From Lawsonella clevelandensis (GTDB lineage Bacteria; Actinomycetota; Actinomycetes; Mycobacteriales; Mycobacteriaceae), in NCBI RefSeq assembly GCF_001293125.1, contig NZ_CP009312.1, positions 1,215,447 to 1,279,446 of the forward strand: 64,000 bases of DNA. Direction: 5' to 3'. Position numbers and translations under genes: made by a program. Of the stretch, positions 1-8,673 are shown one piece after another. The notes under the pieces are model-generated. The model saw only the letters and a list, made by a program, of their open reading frames with translations. It was not told where the DNA came from and did not search any database. Position 1 is the stretch's first letter; each line of letters starts with the position of its first letter.

Positions 1-221
1 AACAGTGAGTCCATGAGCCGTCCTTTTCCGTCAATAGCGCTACTGTGTCATTGCTCCCAGCATCTAGACAACATTATGGACATGGCGGGTGGACTTTTGT
101 GTGAAAAATAGAAGTGTTATAAAACGATCTCCTAGTTTAGGGCGGCCTAGTAGAGTCTGACAATGAGGTCCTACCAGGGAGAGGTTGTGGCCCATTTCAC
201 CTCACTATGAAGGGTAATTCT

Positions 222-1271
222 ATGTTCCAGAACACATTTTGGGGAGGTTTGGGAGTAACTGGCGGCGTTGCAGGGGGAGCCATTCTCTCGTTCATGACGG
301 TATTTAGCCAATTCACAGGAAAGGCATCTCGCGCCGAAAACGCCTTCGTTTATCCAGGTGACGACCTCATTGATGCGAACTATCGCAATGGTCGCTCATC
401 TACCTATGCCATTGACATTGATGCCCCGGCCTACGCTGTCTGGCGCACCATCAAACAACTGGGGTGTAACAAGGCCGGGTCCTACAGCTCCGAATTCTTG
501 GAGCGTATTTTTGCCCGTCTGCCGTTCTATAACCAGTACGAGATCCAAGAAGAATGGCAACAACCAGATTCCCTTGTTGCCGGCGATATCGGGCCCTTCG
601 ACTTCCACGGCATGAGCATGGAGTGGGTAGACGTCGTTCCTGGCAAGTACCTTGTGCATTGGACAGATACCAAGGAACCTCCGAAGGCGCCGGGATCGTA
701 TGCTTTCCGCTATCCGGGGATGGACCACTATGCGGCAGCTTGGTGCTACTACCTCATTCCGCTGCCCGGTAACCGTTGCCGGCTCCTCAACCATTGGCGG
801 GTGGCCTACGAGCCTGACAATCTCTGGACGTGGTTTATTAATTGGTGCCAGATTGAACTGGTAGGGGGTTGTATGGCGCATCTGCAGAACATCTACCTCA
901 AGCGAGTGTGCGAGTTCCGTAAGAAGCAACAGTTGACGGGTCGCTTCATGCGCGGCATGTTGGGGGGACGGTTCTTCAGGAGTGCTACTCCAGCGGGCCG
1001 TCACGATGGTACTCCACTGTTCGAAGAGACGTATACGCAGTGGATGCGTTTTGGCCGGCAGGACCCAGCTTGTCGAGCTATTCGGGAACCGCACACCGAG
1101 GATTCCACTTGGCCGCCGACCGGACCGGAGAGCCCCTGGGACAGCATCATGGACAAGGAGTACTTCGTCGATTGGGAAGAGCCTGCTTTCTCGTGGGAGG
1201 AACAGATTCGGCAGAAGCAGGAGAAGACCTATCTGCCGGATTGGGGAAAGAAGAAAGCTGCTGAGCAATGA
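222..1271 (+). CDS. SRPBCC/START-like protein with N-terminal membrane anchor
   Basis: 349 residues. The first ~28 residues are hydrophobic and glycine-rich (a signal or anchor segment, beginning MFQNTFWGGLG). The region after about residue 60 has the look of an SRPBCC/START-type fold that could bind a hydrophobic ligand: an alternating strand (IDIDAPAYAVW), then Trp/Tyr-rich strands (MEWVDVVPGKYLVHW, WCYYLIPLP). The start is set at 222 because AAGGG (210-214) lies 7 nt upstream; an in-frame ATG at 207 has no ribosome-binding site. The stop overlaps the next gene by 4 nt (ATGA), so the two are probably co-translated. The fold call is inference from residue pattern and the ligand is unknown. 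Confidence 0.6.
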   Translation: MFQNTFWGGLGVTGGVAGGAILSFMTVFSQFTGKASRAENAFVYPGDDLIDANYRNGRSSTYAIDIDAPAYAVWRTIKQLGCNKAGSYSSEFLERIFARLPFYNQYEIQEEWQQPDSLVAGDIGPFDFHGMSMEWVDVVPGKYLVHWTDTKEPPKAPGSYAFRYPGMDHYAAAWCYYLIPLPGNRCRLLNHWRVAYEPDNLWTWFINWCQIELVGGCMAHLQNIYLKRVCEFRKKQQLTGRFMRGMLGGRFFRSATPAGRHDGTPLFEETYTQWMRFGRQDPACRAIREPHTEDSTWPPTGPESPWDSIMDKEYFVDWEEPAFSWEEQIRQKQEKTYLPDWGKKKAAEQ

Positions 1272-2332
1272 GTGGCCCCGGCTATCCCACCCTCTTCCTC
1301 TTTGAGGTTGGCCAGTGGTACGACTACGCGGGCTTGGTGCTGGTGGTGGTGTGTTTGGCGGTCGCTGCCTGGTTAGCTCAGCGCTACAAGTGGTTCGTCA
1401 TCGCCTTTTTCATCGTCATTCCGGTGCTCTTGTCCATTTTCTGGTGGCCGCATTCCACCGAGGGGACGAGTTCGGCAGGCTGGTTCCCGATGGTGAAGCT
1501 CTACTCGGCGTTGCTGGGGAGTTTGTCGCTGGTGGCGTTGCAGTATGTCCCGAAGCTGCGACATAACAAGTACTACTTGCTGTTGCCGCCGCTCCTGTTG
1601 GCCGTCAACATTACGGAGGCCGTCATCCGGGATTTTCAGTGTTTCAGTATGACAGGTGTTGATCCCACGCAGGGTTTCTGGTGTGTGGGTGGCCCGTGGA
1701 ACATCATGAATGGCATTGCGGGGATCCTCAATATTTTGGCGATCTCGGGCTGGATGGGGATCTATATTTCCCGGAAGAAGAGTAAGGCCATTATTTGGGG
1801 CGACCTGACGGTGTGGTGGATTATCGCCTATGACCTGTGGAATTTCGCCTACTTGTATAACTGTATGTCGGGGCATGCCTGGTATAACGGCTTCGGTTTG
1901 TTGTTGGGATGTACCATTCCGGCGTTCATGAAGTGGGGACGCGGGGCGTGGATTCAGTACCGGGCGTACACCTTGTATTTGTGGTGCGCGTTTACATTGA
2001 CGTGGCCGACGTTCTGGACGCTGCCGATTGAGCATCGTCCGTCGGAGAATACGACAGCCTTGTTTGTGATGTCGTTGCTGGCGTTGCTGGCGAATGTGGC
2101 GTTGGTGGTCTATCACTTTGGGCGGATTGTGATGCACCGGAAGAAGGTGTGGAAGCAGGAAGTGTACTCCGATACTGCCAGTTATTTGCAGTTAGTGAAG
2201 GAGACGGCCTCGCGGGAGGATCAGCAGCTTATTGCTGGCCGGTTGGGGATGAGTGCGGATGTTCTCTATGGGGCTGATGTGTCCCCGGTGGAAGAGAAGG
2301 AAGGTGAGAGTAGAGAGAACGACGTTTACTGA
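1268..2332 (+). CDS. Polytopic membrane protein, DUF5692-like
   Basis: 354 residues with about eight hydrophobic segments, starting near residues 13-30 and 35-52 and ending near 265-285. A charged cytosolic-type C-terminal tail of ~65 residues follows (KKVWKQEVYSDTASYLQ, then acidic). Aromatic residues are very abundant (WWIIAYDLWNFAYLYNC). I associate this pattern with the uncharacterised DUF5692 family, from memory. It starts inside the stop codon of the upstream SRPBCC-like gene (ATGA), and a strong hairpin closes the pair at 2347-2404, so the two form a closed two-gene transcription unit. A lipid- or polyprenyl-related job for the pair would be speculation. Confidence 0.6.
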   Translation: MSGPGYPTLFLFEVGQWYDYAGLVLVVVCLAVAAWLAQRYKWFVIAFFIVIPVLLSIFWWPHSTEGTSSAGWFPMVKLYSALLGSLSLVALQYVPKLRHNKYYLLLPPLLLAVNITEAVIRDFQCFSMTGVDPTQGFWCVGGPWNIMNGIAGILNILAISGWMGIYISRKKSKAIIWGDLTVWWIIAYDLWNFAYLYNCMSGHAWYNGFGLLLGCTIPAFMKWGRGAWIQYRAYTLYLWCAFTLTWPTFWTLPIEHRPSENTTALFVMSLLALLANVALVVYHFGRIVMHRKKVWKQEVYSDTASYLQLVKETASREDQQLIAGRLGMSADVLYGADVSPVEEKEGESRENDVY

Positions 2333-2346
2333 TGGAAGAAGTTGGC

Positions 2347-2404
2347 AGATCACGGGTGAGTAGCGGCTGGCGGAGCAGTCAGTGGCGCTGCTCACCCGTG
2401 ATCT
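2347..2404. terminator. Hairpin terminator after the SRPBCC/DUF5692 pair
   Basis: A perfect 14-bp inverted repeat (AGATCACGGGTGAG at 2347-2360, CTCACCCGTGATCT at 2391-2404) extends inward to ~19 bp with one G-U pair around a 20-nt loop. No adjacent T-tract; TTTTTT comes about 20 nt later. Confidence 0.6.
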
Positions 2405-2466
2405 ATAGGGGGTATGACAAGAGTTTTTTCGTTGTTTATACAGGTAGTGAACCTTCCTGAAAAATA

Positions 2467-2487
2467 GTTGAGTCAAATGCGCTCAAG
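2467..2487. promoter_or_regulatory. HAIR operator 1 (HspR) upstream of dnaK
   Basis: GTTGAGT-N7-GCTCAAG, one mismatch per half site from the HspR-associated inverted repeat CTTGAGT-N7-ACTCAAG. HspR, encoded downstream, represses heat-shock genes through this element. Confidence 0.75.
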
Positions 2488-2519
2488 AAATATTGCGCAC
2501 TCAGTATGCTTATGTCATA

Positions 2520-2540
2520 CTTGAGTGCGTACCGCTCAAT
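2520..2540. promoter_or_regulatory. HAIR operator 2 (HspR) upstream of dnaK
   Basis: CTTGAGT-N7-GCTCAAT, with a perfect left half site, 53 nt downstream of the first box and 50 nt before the dnaK start. The paired sites suggest cooperative repression of dnaK-grpE. Confidence 0.8.
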
Positions 2541-2590
2541 AGAGCGTGAAATGACCTTACTAACGAACACAACATATGGAGGTACACATC

Positions 2591-4447
2591 ATGGGACGCG
2601 CAGTAGGTATTGACCTCGGCACCACCAACTCCTGCGTCTCCGTCCTGGAAGGCGGAGAAGCAAAGGTTATCCCCAACGCAGAGGGATCCCGCACCACCCC
2701 GTCCGTCGTGGCTTTCGCCAAAAACGGTGAAGTCCTCGTCGGGCAGCCTGCCAAGAACCAAGCAGTCACCAACGTTGACCGCACCATCCGCTCCGTCAAG
2801 CGCCACATGGGTTCTGATTGGAAGTCCAATGACATTGACGGCAAGCAGTACACCCCCCAGGAGATCTCTGCCCACGTGCTCATGAAGCTGAAGCGTGATG
2901 CGGAAGCCTACCTGGGTGAGTCCATCACCGACGCCGTCATCACCGTTCCGGCCTACTTCAATGACGCCCAGCGCCAGGCCACCAAGGATGCTGGCCAGAT
3001 CGCCGGCCTCGACGTGCTCCGCATCGTGAACGAGCCCACTGCGGCCGCTCTCGCCTACGGCCTCGAAAAGGCTGACAAAGAACAGACCATTCTTGTCTTC
3101 GACCTCGGCGGCGGCACCTTTGACGTGTCCCTGCTGGAGATCGGTGACGGTGTCGTGGAAGTTCGCGCCACTTCCGGTGACAACCACCTCGGTGGCGACG
3201 ACTGGGACAACCGCGTCGTCGAGTGGCTCGTTGACAAGTTTAAGAGCGCATCTGGCGTGGACCTGTCCAAAGACCGTATGGCCATGCAGCGCCTTCGTGA
3301 AGCCGCAGAGAAGGCCAAGATTGAGCTGTCTGCCTCGCAGAGTGCCGCCATTAACCTTCCTTACATTACGGTCGACGCCGACAAGAACCCGCTGTTCCTC
3401 GACGAGACCCTGTCCCGCGCCGAATTCCAGCGCATCACCCAGGACCTCCTCGACCGCTGCCGTACTCCGTTCCAGTCGGTCATCAAGGACGCCGGAATCT
3501 CCGTCTCCGAGATCGACCACGTAGTGCTCGTCGGTGGATCCACCCGTATGCCCGCCGTCACCGACCTGGTGAAGGAACTTACCGGTGGCCGCGAGCCCAA
3601 CAAGGGCGTGAACCCGGACGAGGTCGTCGCCGTGGGTGCTGCCCTGCAGGCCGGCGTGCTGCGCGGTGAAGTTAAGGACGTGCTGCTCCTCGATGTCACC
3701 CCGCTGTCTCTCGGTATTGAAACTAAGGGTGGTGTGATGACCAAGCTCATCGAGCGCAACACCACCATCCCCACCAAGCGCTCTGAGACCTTCACTACTG
3801 CCGAGGACAATCAGCCCTCCGTACAGATCCAGGTCTATCAGGGCGAGCGTGAGATGGCTTCGCAGAACAAGCTGCTCGGCTCCTTCGAACTTTCCGGCAT
3901 TGCCCCCGCCCCGCGTGGTATTCCGCAGATCGAGGTCACCTTCGACATCGACGCCAACGGCATTGTCCACGTCACCGCTAAGGACAAGGGCACCGGCAAG
4001 GAGAACACCGTCACCATCCAGGATGGTTCCGGCCTCTCCCAGGAGGAGATCGACCGCATGATTAAGGATGCGGAAGAGCACGCCGAGGAAGATCGCAAGC
4101 GCCGCGAAGAGGTTTCTCTCCGCAACGAGGCAGAAACCCTCGTCTACCAGACCGAGAAGTTCCTTGCCGACAACGCTGAGACCGTCCCGTCCGAGAATAA
4201 GGACAAGGTCCAGGCCGCCCTTGACAAGGCCAAGGAAGCCCTCAAGGGCAGCGACGTTGCCGCTCTACGTAGTGCCATGGACGAGGTCAAGACCGAATCC
4301 TCCGCCATGGGCCAGGCTATGTACGAGAAGGCTGCCGCGGAAGGCGCTACCGCCGCTGACGCTGGCGCAGCCGACACCACCGCCTCCACTGCTGGCGGCG
4401 ACGATGACGTGGTGGACGCCGAGGTTGTCGAAGACGACAACAAGTAA
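2591..4447 (+). CDS. dnaK: Chaperone DnaK (Hsp70)
   Basis: ATP-dependent cytosolic Hsp70 chaperone, 618 residues (normal length). It opens with [15 protein letters not shown], has the second phosphate-binding motif [10 protein letters not shown] at residues 171-180, and ends in an Ala/Asp/Glu-rich tail ([14 protein letters not shown]). GGAGG at 2578-2582 lies 8 nt before this ATG; an ATG at 2576 overlaps that ribosome-binding site and is unlikely to be used. Two HAIR operators sit upstream, so repression by HspR is expected. grpE follows 12 nt downstream. DnaK works with GrpE and DnaJ, encoded next door, to fold and disaggregate proteins. DnaK is also a known co-repressor partner of HspR in actinobacteria. 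Confidence 0.99.
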   Translation: MGRAVGIDLGTTNSCVSVLEGGEAKVIPNAEGSRTTPSVVAFAKNGEVLVGQPAKNQAVTNVDRTIRSVKRHMGSDWKSNDIDGKQYTPQEISAHVLMKLKRDAEAYLGESITDAVITVPAYFNDAQRQATKDAGQIAGLDVLRIVNEPTAAALAYGLEKADKEQTILVFDLGGGTFDVSLLEIGDGVVEVRATSGDNHLGGDDWDNRVVEWLVDKFKSASGVDLSKDRMAMQRLREAAEKAKIELSASQSAAINLPYITVDADKNPLFLDETLSRAEFQRITQDLLDRCRTPFQSVIKDAGISVSEIDHVVLVGGSTRMPAVTDLVKELTGGREPNKGVNPDEVVAVGAALQAGVLRGEVKDVLLLDVTPLSLGIETKGGVMTKLIERNTTIPTKRSETFTTAEDNQPSVQIQVYQGEREMASQNKLLGSFELSGIAPAPRGIPQIEVTFDIDANGIVHVTAKDKGTGKENTVTIQDGSGLSQEEIDRMIKDAEEHAEEDRKRREEVSLRNEAETLVYQTEKFLADNAETVPSENKDKVQAALDKAKEALKGSDVAALRSAMDEVKTESSAMGQAMYEKAAAEGATAADAGAADTTASTAGGDDDVVDAEVVEDDNK

Positions 4448-4459
4448 GGACTGATAGAC

Positions 4460-5173
4460 ATGACGGACGCATCTCAGAATCCCACCGAGGGTCAGCCGCA
4501 GGCTGACGACACCTCGGATCTGCACGCCTCCGCCACCGCTGCCGACGCCAACCCAGCTGCCGACGCCGCAGATACTGCCGTCGCTACTGGGGATGGTGCC
4601 GACACCGCGAGTGACTCCAACGCAGCCGGCCAGGCCGCCGCTACTGCAGAAGAGGAGCTCACGGTCGAAGACAAACTGCTGGCCAAGGTGCAAGAACTCA
4701 CCGAGGACTTGCAGCGTGTCACCGCCGAATTCGCCAACTACCGCAAGCGTGTCGAGCGTGACCTCAGCATCGCCCGAGACAACGGCAAAGCCGGTGTCGT
4801 CACCGCCATGCTGGCACTCGCCGACGATGTTGAGCGGGCCCGCCAGCACGGTGATGTCACCGAGGGAAGCCCTCTGAAGGCCTTCACCGATAAATTCACG
4901 ACCATCCTGGAAGGGCAGGGCGTGTCTCAGTTTGGCGAGGTCGGGGATGTGTTCGACGCTAACCGCCACTCTGCCATCCAAGATGAAGGCGGCGACGGGG
5001 AGAAGGTGTTGAGCGTGGTCCTCCGCAAGGGCTTCAACCTCGGCGACCGCGTACTCCGCGAAGCCATGGTGATTGTCCGTGGTGACGAGGGCACAGCTGT
5101 TGCTTCGGATGGTGACGAGTCCACCGAGACAAGCGCGGCGGAACAGTCCGACGCTGCTGGCGCAGACAAGTAA
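4460..5173 (+). CDS. grpE: Nucleotide exchange factor GrpE
   Basis: 237 residues. Residues 1-~72 are a disordered, Ala/Asp/Thr-rich extension. The GrpE domain then begins with a long helix (VQELTEDLQRVTAEFANYRKR) and ends with the beta domain (VLRKGFNLGDRVLREAMVIV). GrpE exchanges ADP for ATP on DnaK. It lies 12 nt after dnaK with AAGGA overlapping the dnaK stop region, so it is co-transcribed. The acidic N-terminal extension is typical of actinobacterial GrpE. A hairpin at 5190-5227 separates it from dnaJ, so dnaJ is a separate unit here. Confidence 0.98.
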   Translation: MTDASQNPTEGQPQADDTSDLHASATAADANPAADAADTAVATGDGADTASDSNAAGQAAATAEEELTVEDKLLAKVQELTEDLQRVTAEFANYRKRVERDLSIARDNGKAGVVTAMLALADDVERARQHGDVTEGSPLKAFTDKFTTILEGQGVSQFGEVGDVFDANRHSAIQDEGGDGEKVLSVVLRKGFNLGDRVLREAMVIVRGDEGTAVASDGDESTETSAAEQSDAAGADK

Positions 5174-5189
5174 CCTCATCTCATAACGT

Positions 5190-5227
5190 ACGTAGTGGCG
5201 GCCTCCCCTGTGGGGTCGCCACTACGT
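5190..5227. terminator. Hairpin between grpE and dnaJ
   Basis: ACGTAGTGGCG (5190-5200) pairs perfectly with CGCCACTACGT (5217-5227). A nested CCCC/GGGG stem lies in the loop. It lies 17 nt past the grpE stop and splits the chaperone cluster into two transcription units. Confidence 0.6.
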
Positions 5228-5312
5228 TATGTGAGGACAGTCCAGCTCACGACTATGAGAACAGCTCAGACCACCATGGCTCATGAGACCCAGTTATGAG
5301 CATACAGATAAA

Positions 5313-5333
5313 GTTGAGTAGTATAGACTCAAG
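5313..5333. promoter_or_regulatory. HAIR operator (HspR) upstream of dnaJ-hspR
   Basis: GTTGAGT-N7-ACTCAAG; only the first base of the left half differs from the consensus. It is 50 nt before dnaJ, giving the dnaJ-hspR pair its own autoregulated promoter. Confidence 0.82.
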
Positions 5334-5383
5334 CTTAGATATTATCGACAGCACTAGTTTTAGCCTAGAGAGGAGGGGACGCC

Positions 5384-6655
5384 ATGCAGCGAGAATGGGC
5401 CGATAAGGACTTTTACAAGGAACTCGGCGTCAGCAAAGACGCTACCCAAGACGAGATCAAAAAGGCGTATCGAAAACTCGCCCGCAGTCTCCACCCCGAT
5501 GCCAACCCTGGCGACAAAGCCGCAGAAGAACGCTTCAAACGAGTCAGCGAAGCTAACTCCGTTCTCTCCGACCCGAAAGAGCGTAAAGAGTACGACGAAC
5601 TCCGTGCCATGCTGTCCTCAGGATTCGGCGGGTTCGGGGGAAAAGGCGGTTTCGGCGCACCCGGGGGATTCGGCAATGGATATGGTCAGGGCGCCGGTGG
5701 CTTCACCGGATTCACCCCCGGCGGCGGTCACAGCTACACCTACGGCGCCGACGGCTTCGACATCGGCGATCTTGGCGACATCTTTGGCGGCGCAACCCAG
5801 AACGCCACAGGCGGAGCTGGCGGCATAGGCGATATTCTTGGTGGTCTCTTTAACCAACGCCGTGGTGGTGGCCACCGGTCTGAGTCATCGCAGCAATCCA
5901 ACGGTGGTGCCAACATCACCACTTCCATCACCATTAGCTTCCGGGATGCAGCAAAAGGTGCCACCGTACCAATCCGCATCACTTCCAAGACAGCCTGCAC
6001 CACCTGTCATGGCTCCGGGGCACGCCCCGGCACCGCCCCCCGCACCTGCCCCGAATGCAACGGGTCAGGCTTCCGGCACTCGACCCAAGGTGCCTTCCAA
6101 TTCTCGCAACCCTGCACCAACTGCGGCGGTACCGGCACTATCATTGACGACCCCTGCCCCGACTGTGGTGGCAGCGGAGTCGTTACCCGCACCCGTACCC
6201 TCAATGTTCGTGTCCCCGCGGGCATTAAAGACGGCCAGAAGGTACGACTCAACGGCAAAGGCGAAGCCGGCCTGCGCGGCGCACCTCCTGGGGATCTCTT
6301 CGTGAAGATCAACATCACCCCCGACAAGGTCTTCCAACGCGACGGCAACAACCTGCTGGTGGACGTCCCCGTGTCCTTCTCGGAACTGGCGCTGGGTGCT
6401 ACCATCACCGTCCCCACCCTGGACGGCACCGTCTCTATCCGCATTCCCGCCGGTAGTGCTGCCGACCAGGTGATGCGAGTCCGCGGGCGCGGTATCGCCC
6501 CCGCCAAGGAACCCGCCGGGGATCTGTTGGCCACCCTTAAGGTGCAGATCCCCACGCACCTGGATGCCGCCAGCAGGGAAGCGCTCAAAAGCTATGCGCA
6601 AGCAGAACAAAGCTCCGGGTTTGATCCGCGGGCTGGATGGGCAGGTGCAGTATGA
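5384..6655 (+). CDS. dnaJ: Chaperone DnaJ (DnaJ1, type I)
   Basis: 423-residue Hsp40 that stimulates the DnaK ATPase and delivers substrates. J domain at residues ~9-75 with HPD at 37-39. A Gly/Phe-rich linker (~80-170) follows. Four CxxCxGxG zinc-binding repeats run from CTTCHGSG (205-212) to CPDCGGSG (258-265), then the C-terminal substrate-binding domains. The N-terminus (QREWADKDFYKELGV) is characteristic of actinobacterial DnaJ1. GAGGAGG lies just upstream of the ATG. The stop overlaps hspR by 4 nt, so chaperone and repressor are translationally coupled. Confidence 0.98.
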   Translation: MQREWADKDFYKELGVSKDATQDEIKKAYRKLARSLHPDANPGDKAAEERFKRVSEANSVLSDPKERKEYDELRAMLSSGFGGFGGKGGFGAPGGFGNGYGQGAGGFTGFTPGGGHSYTYGADGFDIGDLGDIFGGATQNATGGAGGIGDILGGLFNQRRGGGHRSESSQQSNGGANITTSITISFRDAAKGATVPIRITSKTACTTCHGSGARPGTAPRTCPECNGSGFRHSTQGAFQFSQPCTNCGGTGTIIDDPCPDCGGSGVVTRTRTLNVRVPAGIKDGQKVRLNGKGEAGLRGAPPGDLFVKINITPDKVFQRDGNNLLVDVPVSFSELALGATITVPTLDGTVSIRIPAGSAADQVMRVRGRGIAPAKEPAGDLLATLKVQIPTHLDAASREALKSYAQAEQSSGFDPRAGWAGAV

Positions 6656-7038
6656 GCAAACGTGAAAAGAGCTTCTTCGTCATCTCGGTAGCAGCTGAGC
6701 GTGCCGGCATGCACGCGCAAACACTGCGCCAATACGATCGTCTCGGCCTGGTGATCCCCGCCCGTGCACAGGGAGGTGGACGGCGCTACTCGGATGAGGA
6801 TGTGGAACTCCTGCGGGAGATTCAACACCTCAGCCAGGATGAAGGCATCAACCTGGCAGGCATTAAGCGGATCTTGAAGCTCTCCCAGCGGGTGAAGGAA
6901 CTGCAAGAGCAGGTCGACCAGTTGGAGGGGGCACTCGAGGCAGTGCGGCAGCAACAGCGCACCGGGAGCGCGCTGGTCCACGTTCCCCGCAGCCAAGCGG
7001 TGGTGGTGTGGAGTCCTGAAGCGCGTCGCCGTAGCTAA
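6652..7038 (+). CDS. hspR: Heat-shock repressor HspR (MerR family)
   Basis: 128-residue DNA-binding repressor. A MerR-type winged helix-turn-helix spans residues ~8-75 (ISVAAERAGMHAQTLRQYDR, then GGGRRYSDEDVE), followed by a coiled-coil region (~82-108). HspR binds HAIR elements and represses dnaK, dnaJ-hspR and clpB operons; all three have such elements in this window. The start at 6652 (ATGA overlap with the dnaJ stop) is preferred over an upstream in-frame ATG at 6637 inside dnaJ. The upstream HAIR box implies autorepression. Confidence 0.95.
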   Translation: MSKREKSFFVISVAAERAGMHAQTLRQYDRLGLVIPARAQGGGRRYSDEDVELLREIQHLSQDEGINLAGIKRILKLSQRVKELQEQVDQLEGALEAVRQQQRTGSALVHVPRSQAVVVWSPEARRRS

Positions 7039-7185
7039 GCCAGCGCACACGTCGGCGTAGTTTTGCGTCGAGAAGGCTGTCTAGCTACACGACGTGAGGT
7101 CAGCCACGCTACGCGCCGAAAAGCTGGCTGTGCTACGTAGCGAGAGGTACTGGCGCAAGAGCCGTCACTGATCGCAGTACGAACT

Positions 7186-8418
7186 CTAATCCAGTGGGTC
7201 GTGGTGAATATCGGCCAGGTTAATGCCCAGGCGCGGCAGGTTCGCCACCGCCTGCTGGACTATTTGTGGGCCGCCACCTACGAGGATCTCGCGGTCGTGC
7301 ACACACCCGTCGGCAACTGCCAACTCCAGCGGATTACCTCGCCGCAGTAGCAAATTCGGGGGCAGCGGGGGAGCATCGCGTAGCCACCAGGGGTCGCTAT
7401 CTTTCTCTGCGCAAATATGGGCGATGAGCCAAGGGTTCGCAGCCTGAATATTGGCCAAGGTGGCGGCGTCGAAAAGTTCGCCTGGATAGCGGGTGCCATA
7501 GTAGACATCCACGAGGGGGTTGTTCTTTCCCGTCTGGACTAGGTCTAGCAGAATACAGCGCATGGGGGCCAAGGCCACGTTACGGGCGATCATGCAAACG
7601 GGGCGTTCTCCCGACACCTGCAAATTGCCGTGCGGGTTGGAGAGAATCCACTGGTCGCCGGGGCGGGTGGTTTGTACCACCTGGGTGCTGAAGTAGCCGT
7701 GCTCGAGCGCGCGTACGTGGAATTCCAGATAGCCATCCGGGTTGGCGGGGATGGTGGCGGAGAGGTACCGCCAGGTGCCGGGACATTGCGGAATTTGCAC
7801 GGACATGTACTGCCCGGGCAAATAGTCGATGGGGGGATCGGTTTGTAGGCGAATGACGGCGATGTCGCGGGTGAGCCGCTGCACTTCCATGACATTGCCG
7901 AGGTAGACCGGGGGAGTGGTCTCTGCGGAGGCGGCTGTCTGCATGACGTCGATGGCGTGCTCGAAGGAGCTCAACAGGGCGGCGTCCAGGTCGGCGCTCC
8001 ACTGGAAGGGCATGAGCCGGGCGAAGGTGTCGCGCAGGGCGATGGCCATGATGTGGTAGTCGGCATCGGTGAATTGGTGCTTGCGCTGGTCCCGCCCCAG
8101 TTGGCTGAGAAATTCCATCACGCCGTCGAGCTGCTCTGGGTGGGGGGTGGCCTGGTCGATGGTCTCAAGGAAGTAGATGAGGCCGCGAGCGTAGCGGACG
8201 GTGCGGCGGTCGGTGAAGGTGGGGAAGCGTTTGCGGAGCTGGAAGTCGTGCGCGAAGACGGTGGCGTAGAAGTCACGCATAAAGCTCTCGGGTTGCGCGT
8301 GGAGAAGTTCGATGGCGGGCCCGAGGACGGTGTAGTACGTGGTGGGGGTGGTGACAGGTTCTGTGCCGCGCGAATGGCGGCCGAATGCGGTCGCAACGTC
8401 GTCACGGTGGCGGCTCAT
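7186..8418 (-). CDS. Flavohemoglobin-like oxidoreductase with altered heme/NAD motifs
   Basis: 410 residues: N-terminal globin domain (~30-160), FAD-binding domain (~180-280, with the RYLSA motif) and a C-terminal nucleotide-binding domain. The start at 8418 is chosen because AGAGGA lies 6 nt upstream; a longer ATG at 8472 lacks a ribosome-binding site. Relatives are NO dioxygenases or type II flavohemoglobins; M. tuberculosis Rv0385 also lies beside clpB. By gapless comparison with the usual LGRDHRKF motif, the proximal heme-ligand His is Gln (Q111), with a His three residues later. The GGTGxAPM dinucleotide loop reads RNVALAPM. NO dioxygenase activity is therefore uncertain. It is transcribed divergently from clpB. 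Confidence 0.75.
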   Translation of the reverse strand: MSRHRDDVATAFGRHSRGTEPVTTPTTYYTVLGPAIELLHAQPESFMRDFYATVFAHDFQLRKRFPTFTDRRTVRYARGLIYFLETIDQATPHPEQLDGVMEFLSQLGRDQRKHQFTDADYHIMAIALRDTFARLMPFQWSADLDAALLSSFEHAIDVMQTAASAETTPPVYLGNVMEVQRLTRDIAVIRLQTDPPIDYLPGQYMSVQIPQCPGTWRYLSATIPANPDGYLEFHVRALEHGYFSTQVVQTTRPGDQWILSNPHGNLQVSGERPVCMIARNVALAPMRCILLDLVQTGKNNPLVDVYYGTRYPGELFDAATLANIQAANPWLIAHICAEKDSDPWWLRDAPPLPPNLLLRRGNPLELAVADGCVHDREILVGGGPQIVQQAVANLPRLGINLADIHHDPLD

Positions 8419-8556
8419 CGCATTTCCTCTCAGTCGCTCCGGGGGCCCACTTTGCCTGTATGCGCCCATCATAGCTGCTGGTGTGAGAAAAAACCTGCCG
8501 GTTTTATGAAAAAATCTTTAGCTAATGTGGCTCAACTTTGATAGAGTGTAATTAAA

Positions 8557-8577
8557 CATGAGTCATAATGACTCAAC
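8557..8577. promoter_or_regulatory. HAIR operator (HspR) upstream of clpB
   Basis: CATGAGT-N7-ACTCAAC: the core TGAGT-N7-ACTCA is intact, ~97 nt before the clpB ATG, in the 255-bp divergent region shared with the flavohemoglobin-like gene. It places clpB in the HspR regulon. Confidence 0.75.
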
Positions 8578-8673
8578 TAAGTGATAGTGAAGTGCTAAAG
8601 ACGCAGTTCATCACGTATCTGACGCTTCTGCATCCCATCATCACACTTCATCATAGAGAAAAGGAAAAACCCC

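Noticed and set aside
2510-4081. Long antisense open frame (523 codons) opposite dnaK
   Set aside because: Shadow of a GC-rich coding sequence; no ribosome-binding site or family resemblance, and dnaK is certain.
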